Part shown: piece after piece, positions 1 through 5,380 of the stretch
How the letters are laid out: each line of letters opens with the position of its first letter
How positions within the stretch are numbered: position 1 is the first letter of the stretch
Source of the DNA: SURF-58 sp041305085
GTDB taxonomy: Archaea > Nanobdellota > Nanobdellia > Woesearchaeales > UBA9642
Reading direction: 5' to 3'
Assembly: GCA_041305085.1 (NCBI GenBank)
Contig: JBFYMA010000047.1
Span: forward strand, 1 to 15,982
Length of the DNA: 15,982 bases
The notes under the pieces: generated by a model
What the model was told of the DNA's origin: nothing
What the model saw: only the letters and a program-made list of their open reading frames with translations
Database searches by the model: none
Program-made: the position numbers and the translations under genes

Positions 1-2
1 CA

Positions 3-182
3 ACTTACAGTGATGCTGTTGTTGCTGGTGAGCTTATCAGGCTGTGCTGGAAGGCTCCAAGAAGTGTTGAAAAGGATGACAAGGTTGTTGTTAACTATTT
101 CTCAAAAGTAGGCTATAATGCCAAGGTCATCACTGAGTATACCAGCATTATGAGCGATAAGACTATCTACTTTTTCCCTTAA
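3..182 (+). CDS. C-terminal fragment of an unrecognised protein
   Basis: An open frame enters from the left edge in phase with base 3 and runs to a TAA at 180-182, giving the last 59 residues of a protein that ends in ...MSDKTIYFFP. The fragment is mixed in charge, with alternating hydrophobic stretches (DKVVVNYF, NAKVITEY) suggestive of beta strands and a single Cys; no membrane segment is visible. The reading frame is supported by codon use like the neighbours and by the T-tracts that follow the stop. I do not recognise the family. The upstream part lies outside the window. Confidence 0.6.
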   Translation, partial: TYSDAVVAGELIRLCWKAPRSVEKDDKVVVNYFSKVGYNAKVITEYTSIMSDKTIYFFP

Positions 183-197
183 ACAGGGAAACATTTC

Positions 198-215
198 TTT
201 TTTTTTCGAGTTTTT
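198..215 (+). terminator. T-tract terminator after the left-edge gene
   Basis: Nine T residues (198-206) and a second run of five (211-215) start 16 nt after the stop codon of the left-edge gene. Archaeal RNA polymerase commonly terminates at such T-runs without a hairpin. Confidence 0.5.
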
Positions 216-283
216 CCTAGTGTGATACTTTTCTTTTTCGAAATTTTGCGAGTGTTTTAATTTTTCTGCTTGTAGACCATTTG

Positions 284-328
284 TTAAGATAATTTAACTA
301 AACTTTTTATTAAGATAATCAACTAAAA
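284..328 (+). repeat. Two direct repeats upstream of the AbrB-type gene
   Basis: TTAAGATAATTTAACTAAA (284-302) recurs as TTAAGATAATCAACTAAAA (310-328), 26 nt apart. A short palindrome CTGAAATTCAG follows at 331-341, then a symmetrical AT stretch around 345-370. The rest of the spacer 183-455 is AT-rich with no gene that I can see. Evenly spaced near-identical boxes ahead of a DNA-binding protein gene could be operator sites, but they lie 130-170 nt upstream of its start. Confidence 0.4.
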
Positions 329-427
329 TTCTGAAATTCAGATATTTTATAATATAATATTATAATATAGAAGATTTACTATAGAAAAATTTAAATATAA
401 GCTATATAATAAAATATTCTAAAGAAT

Positions 428-437
428 TTTTATATAA
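428..437 (+). promoter_or_regulatory. TATA box of the AbrB-type gene
   Basis: TTTTATATAA is centred about 24 nt before the ATG at 456, which implies a leaderless or nearly leaderless transcript. No Shine-Dalgarno sequence precedes the ATG. The region is very AT-rich, so other TATA-like strings exist (for example near 387-398). Confidence 0.5.
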
Positions 438-455
438 TCAGAAAAGAATTCAAAA

Positions 456-743
456 ATGAAGAAGTATGCGAAGATTGTCCAAAGCGATCCAAGAGGTCAG
501 ATAGTGATACCAAAAGATGTGAGGATAGAGCTTGGCCTTGAAGAAGGTGCAGGGTTCTACATATACATAATAGAGAACGAAGGGCTGTTTCTCAAGAATA
601 TTCCTCTGCCAAAGCTTGGAGACAATTCTGAAGTTGTTGAAAAGCTCAAAAAAAACTCTTCAAAGCTCAAAATTGATCCAAAAAACATAGACAGATCAGT
701 GCAGTCATACAGGCGCACAAAGAGGAATTTCGAGGAAGTCTGA
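456..743 (+). CDS. AbrB/SpoVT/MazE-type DNA-binding protein
   Basis: This 95-residue protein begins with a swapped-hairpin AbrB fold: residues about 5-50 contain the family pattern of a short strand, the segment GQIVIPKDVRIELGLEEG, and two closing strands (FYIYII, LFLKNI). Proteins with this fold bind DNA as dimers and act as transition-state regulators or as antitoxins. The rest (about 51-95) is charged and probably helical (VVEKLKKNSSKLKID, YRRTKRNFEEV), as in antitoxins that use the tail to hold a toxin. However, no PIN or MazF-like toxin gene lies beside it, so a solitary regulator is as likely. It has its own promoter and is followed by a long hairpin and T-tracts. Family assignment is secure; target and partner are unknown. 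Confidence 0.85.
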   Translation: MKKYAKIVQSDPRGQIVIPKDVRIELGLEEGAGFYIYIIENEGLFLKNIPLPKLGDNSEVVEKLKKNSSKLKIDPKNIDRSVQSYRRTKRNFEEV

Positions 744-751
744 CGCTCACA

Positions 752-826
752 GTGAGGCCAAGCGGGTTTTTCTTCTGAATCCCCCAATATCCAGAGAAAC
801 GCTTGGTTCCTCACTTTTTCTTTTTC
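752..826 (+). terminator. Long hairpin with T-tracts after the AbrB-type gene
   Basis: GTGAGG-CCAAGCG (752-764) is complementary to CGCTTGG-TT-CCTCAC (800-814), with two unpaired T bases. The inner arms also pair (766-777 with 792-800, with small bulges), leaving a loop of about 14 nt. Two runs of five T follow directly (815-819, 821-825). This reads most simply as a terminator or a stable 3' end of the upstream transcript. The size (63 nt) is unusual for an archaeal terminator, and a small structured RNA or a remnant of an inverted repeat are alternatives. Confidence 0.5.
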
Positions 827-962
827 AATAAATATTCATAAAACTCTCCTACAGTGGAGAACTGTGACTTGGTGCGCTGGGGAGAGCTATTTTTCATCAC
901 TTTTTCATAGAATTCTTTTGCAGAGCAGAAGTATGGAAGTTTGCCGGAAAACGTGCGTAAGA

Positions 963-970
963 TTTATAAA
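963..970 (+). promoter_or_regulatory. TATA box of the trmI operon
   Basis: TTTATAAA is centred 26 nt before the trmI ATG at 993, indicating a leaderless transcript. No Shine-Dalgarno sequence is seen. Confidence 0.6.
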
Positions 971-992
971 ACCGCAACCTTACCAATAGAGC

Positions 993-1763
993 ATGGGGGG
1001 AAAGATTCTTATAAAAAAAGAAAAAAAGCAGTTTGTTGAGGAGCTTAACAGAACAGTAACTGTAAGCAAGGCAAAGCACTATTTTGTTGAGGACCTTTCC
1101 AAAGATTATAACACAGAGTACGGGCTCATAAAGAAGCAGGACCTGAAAAAGCCAAAAACAAAAACAAGCCAGGACAAAGAGTTCTTTGTGCTTGAAGCCC
1201 AATTCATCGACATTTATAAGAGGCTGAAGAGGTTTGCCCAGACCATAAGCCTGAAGGATATAGGCTCTATAATAACATTTACAGGCATAAACAAAAACTC
1301 TGTTGTTGCAGAGTCGGGAAGCGGTTCAGGAGGCTTGACTGTTTTTCTCGCAATGGTTTGCAAAAAGGTTTACAGCTTTGACATAGAGGAAAAAAGCCTG
1401 GAAACAACAAAGCAGGCAATAAAAACCATTGGAGTAAAAAATGTTGAGTTAAAAAAGCAGGACGTTTACAAGGATTTTCCAGCCAAAAACATGGATGTAA
1501 TAATTCTTGATCTTCCTGAGCCATGGCAGGCGCTGGAAAATGCATACAAGGCTGTAAAAAAATCAGGGTTCATAGTCAGCTTCAGCCCCTGCATAACCCA
1601 GGCAATGAATTTTGTTGAGACTGCTAACAAAAACCCAAACCTTTTGCACTTAAAAACCATAGAAAACATTCAGAGGGACTGGAAAATAGAAGGCAGGGCA
1701 GTTAGGCCCAAGAGCCAGTTGGACCATACTGCATTTTTGACGTTTTTGAGAAAGCTTGATTAA
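993..1763 (+). CDS. trmI: tRNA (adenine-N1)-methyltransferase TrmI
   Basis: This 256-residue protein is a class I SAM-dependent methyltransferase of the TrmI/Trm61 family, which makes m1A58 (in some archaea also m1A57) in the T-loop of tRNA. An N-terminal beta domain (1 to about 80) precedes the Rossmann core. Motif I is VVAESGSGSGG (104-114); D130 in YSFDIEE is placed to bind the SAM ribose; DLPEPW (173-178) is the family's hallmark motif; the C-terminal RPKSQLDHTAFLTF (238-251) matches the RP...HT.FL region. Archaeal TrmI works as a homotetramer. The Glu-Ser in motif I (usually EAGTGSG) is a small deviation. The ATG at 993 fits the TATA spacing. It is the first gene of a tight operon: the Lrp-like gene starts 18 nt after its stop. 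Confidence 0.9.
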   Translation: MGGKILIKKEKKQFVEELNRTVTVSKAKHYFVEDLSKDYNTEYGLIKKQDLKKPKTKTSQDKEFFVLEAQFIDIYKRLKRFAQTISLKDIGSIITFTGINKNSVVAESGSGSGGLTVFLAMVCKKVYSFDIEEKSLETTKQAIKTIGVKNVELKKQDVYKDFPAKNMDVIILDLPEPWQALENAYKAVKKSGFIVSFSPCITQAMNFVETANKNPNLLHLKTIENIQRDWKIEGRAVRPKSQLDHTAFLTFLRKLD

Positions 1764-1768
1764 CACTT

Positions 1769-1776
1769 GGAGGTGG
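1769..1776 (+). promoter_or_regulatory. Shine-Dalgarno that sets the Lrp-like start
   Basis: GGAGGTGG lies 5 nt before the GTG at 1782. This is the strongest ribosome binding site in the window. It argues for the GTG start over the in-frame TTG at 1767, which would place the site inside the coding region. Confidence 0.65.
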
Positions 1777-1781
1777 AAATT

Positions 1782-2009
1782 GTGCAGGCATACGTGATGG
1801 TGTCCTTGCAGGACGCAAGCGAGGCGAAAACCCTTGAAAAAATAAAAAAGAATAAGGAAGTAATAGATGCAAAGATTGTTTTTGGAGAATGGGACCTCAT
1901 TGTAAAGATAGAAGCAGAAACTACTGAAGGGCTTGGCCAGTTCATCATGGACAAGATAAGGCATCTTGAAGGAGTGAAGATGACCAGCACTCTTATATGC
2001 GCCAAATAG
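1782..2009 (+). CDS. Stand-alone Lrp/AsnC ligand-binding (RAM) domain protein
   Basis: From the GTG at 1782 the product is 75 residues starting MQAYVMVSLQD. It is one alpha-beta RAM domain: strand (QAYVMVSL), helix (SEAKTLEKIKKNKEV), strand (IDAKIVFGEWDLIVKIEA), helix (TEGLGQFIMDKIRHLEGV) and the final strand (KMTSTLICAK). The FGEWDLIVKI segment matches the conserved G-x-DL/YD centre of the family. It has no helix-turn-helix, so it should not bind DNA alone. Such single-domain proteins form dimers and higher rings and bind amino acids or other small effectors, sometimes pairing with full-length Lrp proteins. It is in an operon with trmI and DUF99, with gaps of 18 and 6 nt. The in-frame TTG at 1767 would add 5 residues. 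Confidence 0.85.
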   Translation: MQAYVMVSLQDASEAKTLEKIKKNKEVIDAKIVFGEWDLIVKIEAETTEGLGQFIMDKIRHLEGVKMTSTLICAK

Positions 2010-2015
2010 GAACAA

Positions 2016-2588
2016 ATGAAGCATTCCTACAGAAAAGAGGCAAGGCTTATAGGCATAGATGATGCGCCCTTTGACAAGCACAAAAAAAATAATTGTTTGG
2101 TTGTTGGAACCATATTCAGGGGCAGCTCAGCACTGGACGGATTAATAAGCACAAAAATAAGAGTTGACGGAGCAAACTCCACAAAAAAAATTGCAGAAAT
2201 GATCAATGAGTGCAGGTTCAAAAGCCATCTGCAATGCATTTTTCTAGATGGAATAGCTGTTGGCGGGTTCAATGTTATAGATGTTGAAAAGCTAAGCACA
2301 CTTACAAAAATTCCTGTAATAGTGGTTATAAGGAGTTTTCCTGACTATAAAAAGATTTTTTCTGCACTAAAAAAAATAGGCCAGGAAAAAAAGATAAAGC
2401 TTATACAAAAACTGGACAAGCCAATAAAACTTGGAAAAGTTTTTGTCCAGCTCGCAAACATCTCTAAAGAGAAAGCCTTGCAATTGCTGGAGCTGTCATC
2501 CACAAGAGCCAACATCCCAGAGCCATTGAGAGTTGCTCACATAATTGCTGGAGGAATAACAACAGGCGAGAGCAGGGGACGGGCGTGA
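2016..2588 (+). CDS. DUF99 family protein (endonuclease V-like fold)
   Basis: The 190-residue product matches DUF99 (UPF0215), an archaeal family with an RNase H/endonuclease V-like fold and no settled function. Landmarks are the N-terminal GIDDAPF (13-19; usually GIDDSPF), the central strand and turn FLDGIAVGGFNVID, and the C-terminal RVAHIIAGGITTGESRGRA, where family members usually end in a similar Gly-rich H.....G motif. The Asp pair in GIDD corresponds in position to an endonuclease V active-site Asp (inferred from fold). Length is normal for the family. It is the third gene of the trmI operon, 6 nt after the Lrp-like stop with a weak AGGA before the ATG, and converges with the DUF1461 gene, 5 nt away. 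The association with a tRNA methyltransferase is compatible with a nucleic-acid role but does not prove it. Confidence 0.85.
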   Translation: MKHSYRKEARLIGIDDAPFDKHKKNNCLVVGTIFRGSSALDGLISTKIRVDGANSTKKIAEMINECRFKSHLQCIFLDGIAVGGFNVIDVEKLSTLTKIPVIVVIRSFPDYKKIFSALKKIGQEKKIKLIQKLDKPIKLGKVFVQLANISKEKALQLLELSSTRANIPEPLRVAHIIAGGITTGESRGRA

Positions 2589-2593
2589 TTTTT

Positions 2594-3388
2594 TCACTCA
2601 AAGCTCTCCACACTCTTGGTCTTTATCTTCCTGAAATAAATGCTTCCAACCAGCCCCAACACAATAAATATTATGCACTCTATAATCATTATGCTGGCCA
2701 TCTTTTTCACAAAGTTCAGAAAGAAAACATCAGGAAAAAGTGTTTTTATTAGAGAACTTGCAGGAAAGCTGAAGTTGCCCTGGGGAAAAAATATTGAATG
2801 AAAAACATGAAATGCTGAATCAAAAAACAGCGTAATTATCCCTAAAAGTATGAGTATTCCCAGAAGGTAAAGCCCTGACCTGAAAAAAGACTTGGACATT
2901 ATTGACAGAAAATGCCTGAGCTTTTTTCTCCGCTTGTATGCGACAAACAAAAACGTTGTGTAGAAAATAATCACAATCAACAGGAAAATAAGAACCCAGG
3001 TAAATCCCAGAATAACTCTCTTTACATCATTCAAATGGCCTATTTCGCTTTTTGAAAAGCCAAAGGTCTGATTATTGTAGCTGTACACAATTTTCAAGGA
3101 ATCTTCGCAGCTTCCAAATTTTGAATCTCTGCACTTGAAAAAGCTGAACATATTGTAGGTTGCCAGCAGTGCATTGTCTTCCCCTATTTTTTCAAAAACA
3201 CCATTTTCTTTATACTGCTTTTCAAAAAACCCAAAATTGTAGAGCGTAAAAAAGAATGGTGCAACAACCAGCACTCCTGTCAGTGCAATTATGACCAGAA
3301 TTATTGGCAGCTTCAGTATTATGCGCTTTGACTTGAATCCTAATCTGCCTTTTTCCTGTTTTTGTGTTTCAGGCTCGCTTTTTTTCAT
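2594..3388 (-). CDS. DUF1461 family integral membrane protein
   Basis: From the ATG at 3388 the product has 264 residues. A basic cytoplasmic N-terminus (to about 22) leads into four predicted membrane segments, about 23-50, 125-150, 170-190 and 231-251. Between the first two is an extracytoplasmic region (51-124) with the family motif S-E-I-x-H-L-x-D-V-K (114-123); after the third comes FDSAFHVFHSIFFPQG (189-204) and TLFPDVFF, the typical DUF1461 pattern. Two Cys (86, 94) in the external loop may form a disulfide. The function of DUF1461 is not known. The frame extends upstream to a TTG at 3493, but that extension is encoded by two GC-rich hairpins and reads like untranslated leader, so I prefer 3388; a GTG at 3400 is also possible. 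Confidence 0.8.
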   Translation of the reverse strand: MKKSEPETQKQEKGRLGFKSKRIILKLPIILVIIALTGVLVVAPFFFTLYNFGFFEKQYKENGVFEKIGEDNALLATYNMFSFFKCRDSKFGSCEDSLKIVYSYNNQTFGFSKSEIGHLNDVKRVILGFTWVLIFLLIVIIFYTTFLFVAYKRRKKLRHFLSIMSKSFFRSGLYLLGILILLGIITLFFDSAFHVFHSIFFPQGNFSFPASSLIKTLFPDVFFLNFVKKMASIMIIECIIFIVLGLVGSIYFRKIKTKSVESFE

Positions 3389-3414
3389 GATATTTTTCAC
3401 TGCGCCTGCTTTTG

Positions 3415-3450
3415 CCAGCCAAAGGCTGGGTTCTGCCTGCCAGAGGCAGG
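3415..3450. repeat. Pair of short GC-rich hairpins in the DUF1461 leader
   Basis: CCAGCC-AAA-GGCTGG (3415-3429) and CCTGCC-AGA-GGCAGG (3436-3450) are two perfect 6-bp hairpins with 3-nt loops, separated by 6 nt; on the + strand a run of six T follows (3451-3456). They lie between the TATA box and the preferred ATG of the DUF1461 gene, so they would be in its roughly 115-nt leader. The two units resemble each other and look like copies of one small palindromic family. Confidence 0.55.
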
Positions 3451-3524
3451 TTTTTTCAAGGCGCAGCAAATTCCTCTTCTGATGAAAAAACAATGAACAA
3501 TAAATTCTGTGATTGCAGCTGAAG

Positions 3525-3532
3525 TTTATAAT
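3525..3532 (-). promoter_or_regulatory. Likely TATA box of the DUF1461 gene
   Basis: On the - strand this reads ATTATAAA. Transcription would begin near 3503, leaving a leader of about 115 nt before the ATG at 3388, unlike the leaderless pattern elsewhere in the window. Confidence 0.4.
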
Positions 3533-3560
3533 GCTGCAAGACTATACTCTTGGCGCACTT

Positions 3561-5306
3561 TCAAGTATAATAGAGCTTTCCGCTTTTTTTCTGCTCAGCA
3601 TCCTTCTGGCTTCCTGCTTTGTTGGCTCTTGGGCGCTTTGTTTCTTCATCTCTTCTGAAGCTAAGCTCTAAATCCTTCAAAAAGCTGTTCATGCCTTGCT
3701 CCATTGAAAAAGGCCCCTTAACTATTCCATTTACAGCTGGCTCTCCTTCAAAAACTATCAGCTCGTCGCTCAGGTAATCAATAAACAAAAGGTCGTGATC
3801 AACTATGAGTGCAGACTTGGCAGTTGTGAAAAGGATGTCTTTTATGACCTTGCTCATGGAAAGCCTCTGCTCCACATCAAGGTATGCTGATGGCTCGTCC
3901 AGCATGAATAGGTCTGCATCCTGGCTCAGGCATCTTGCTATTGCAACCTTTTGGAGCTCTCCGCCTGAAAGCTGGTCGAGCTGCCTTTCAAGGAGAGGCT
4001 GGAGCCTGAGAGGGTCTATGAGCTGGGTTTTATAGCTGGCAAGCGCTTTTCCCAAAAAGCTCATAACAAGCTCGTCTGTTGCCTCAAGGTATTGGGGCTT
4101 GTAAGAAACATTTATTTTTAGCTTGTGACTGCTTTTTTCTCCTGAGAGCGTTCTGACAAAGCTTGTTTTTCCTATTCCGTTTTCCCCTAATATTCCTATT
4201 ACTGTGTTTTTGCTTATTCTTCCGCTGTTAGCCTTTAATGAAAAGCTTCCAAACTTTTCCTCAAAGCTCTCCCACTCTGTGAGTATTTCATCCCTTCCTG
4301 TCTTGGCAACGCTTGCCTCCTGAAATTTTATTTCTTTGTCCCTGAACCTTACATTTTCCTCTTTGAGGAATCCTTTAAGATAGCTGTTTATTCCTGCCTT
4401 TGTGGTTTTTACGCCGCTCACAACTCCATATACTCCCTCTTTTCCGTACATCAAATGCACGAGGTCTGTCATGTAGTCCATTATTATGAGGTCGTGCTCT
4501 ATTATGACAACAGATGTGTGCTGGTCTGCAAGGCCTCTAAGGAACTTTGCGACCTTTAGCCTTTGCTTTATGTCCAGATAGCTTGTCGGCTCGTCAAAAA
4601 AATAGACATTGGCTTTTTTAAGAACTGTTGCTGCGATTGCAACCCTCTGGAGCTCTCCGCCTGAAATCTTGGAGATGTCATGGTGGATTATTTTTTTCAG
4701 CTCCAGGAGCTCAACAATTTTTTCAAACTCTGCTTTTTCATCAGCCTTTTTCAGCAGCTCTCCAACACTGCCTGAAAACTGTTTTGGTATCAGATCCACC
4801 TGCTGAGGCTTGTAGGATATTTTGACCTCCCCTTTATGTACTTTATCAAAAAAGCTGTGCGCCTCAGTTCCTTTGAAGTATTCAATCACTTTTTTTTCAT
4901 CAGCAGCCTCCTGCTGGCCAAGGTTTGGCTTAAGCAATCCTGCCAGCAGCTTTACAGCAGTGCTTTTTCCTATTCCGTTCCTTCCCACAATTCCGATAAC
5001 TTTTCCAAAGACAGGAGTTGGAAGATTGTACAAAGCAAAACCATTTTTTCCATACCTGAATATAGGCTCTTTGTTAAGTGCTTCAGGAAGATTTACAACT
5101 GCAAGCGCATTGAATGGGCATTTGTTTACAGCTATTGCTATTCCTGGCCCGCATAGCTCTTCGTTTATTGCAACTTTTTTGTCGCCGTCTATATAGATGC
5201 TTTCTATTCCTGCCCTATTGTCTGGGTTGACCTTCATACACAAATAGCCGCCACAGCCCTGTGGGTTGCACTTTTCCTTTTTCACAACTGCGATTCTTTT
5301 TGGCAT
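3561..5306 (-). CDS. abce1: ABCE1/Rli ribosome recycling ATPase with a degenerate Fe-S domain
   Basis: From the ATG at 5306 the product has 581 residues and starts MPKRIAVVKKEKC, as the family does; a TATA box 28 nt upstream supports this start over in-frame ATGs further up. ABCE1 splits ribosomes after termination and binds small subunits during initiation. NBD1 has Walker A GRNGIGKST (108-116), signature ISGGELQRV (near 215), FFDEPTSYLD and IIEHD; NBD2 has GENGIGKTS (near 370), LSGGELQKV (near 447), MLDEPSAYLD and IVDHD, so both ATP sites look intact. A helix-loop-helix follows GTEAHSFF in NBD1. The N-terminal ferredoxin-like domain is abnormal: it keeps C13, C18, C23, C52 and C63, but the fourth Cys of motif 1 is N27 and the two middle Cys of motif 2 are gone, with one extra residue in each motif. 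It is divergent from polB. Confidence 0.95.
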   Translation of the reverse strand: MPKRIAVVKKEKCNPQGCGGYLCMKVNPDNRAGIESIYIDGDKKVAINEELCGPGIAIAVNKCPFNALAVVNLPEALNKEPIFRYGKNGFALYNLPTPVFGKVIGIVGRNGIGKSTAVKLLAGLLKPNLGQQEAADEKKVIEYFKGTEAHSFFDKVHKGEVKISYKPQQVDLIPKQFSGSVGELLKKADEKAEFEKIVELLELKKIIHHDISKISGGELQRVAIAATVLKKANVYFFDEPTSYLDIKQRLKVAKFLRGLADQHTSVVIIEHDLIIMDYMTDLVHLMYGKEGVYGVVSGVKTTKAGINSYLKGFLKEENVRFRDKEIKFQEASVAKTGRDEILTEWESFEEKFGSFSLKANSGRISKNTVIGILGENGIGKTSFVRTLSGEKSSHKLKINVSYKPQYLEATDELVMSFLGKALASYKTQLIDPLRLQPLLERQLDQLSGGELQKVAIARCLSQDADLFMLDEPSAYLDVEQRLSMSKVIKDILFTTAKSALIVDHDLLFIDYLSDELIVFEGEPAVNGIVKGPFSMEQGMNSFLKDLELSFRRDEETKRPRANKAGSQKDAEQKKSGKLYYT

Positions 5307-5328
5307 TTCAAAATAGAAAAACACCATG

Positions 5329-5339
5329 TTTTTAAATCT
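5329..5339 (-). promoter_or_regulatory. TATA box of the ABCE1 gene
   Basis: On the - strand AGATTTAAAA lies about 28 nt before the ATG at 5306. It supports a leaderless transcript and fixes the start, because it lies inside the longer open frame. Confidence 0.6.
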
Positions 5340-5349
5340 AATGATAAAA

Positions 5350-5359
5350 TTATTTAAAT
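5350..5359 (+). promoter_or_regulatory. TATA box of the polB gene
   Basis: TTATTTAAAT is centred 26 nt before the polB ATG at 5381. The ABCE1 and polB TATA boxes lie back to back within 31 nt. Confidence 0.6.
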
Positions 5360-5380
5360 GAACCATATTTACATCACCCC

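Noticed and set aside
456..743. Toxin-antitoxin pair.
   Set aside because: The AbrB-type protein could be an antitoxin, but no toxin-like frame lies next to it on either strand.
843..890. Nested stem (CTCTCC with GGAGAG around ACAGT-GGAGA-ACTGT) as a small RNA gene.
   Set aside because: The stems are short, alternative pairings exist, and there is no clear promoter; insufficient evidence for an RNA gene.
890..900. A perfect box C string (GTGATGA) on the - strand, hinting at a C/D box guide RNA.
   Set aside because: No box D (CTGA) follows within about 60 nt on that strand and there is no C'/D' pair, so a guide RNA is not supported.
5307..5366. Longer ABCE1 starting at in-frame ATGs near 5327 or 5345.
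   Set aside because: The start MPKRIAVV matches the family start, and the TATA box lies within the extension.
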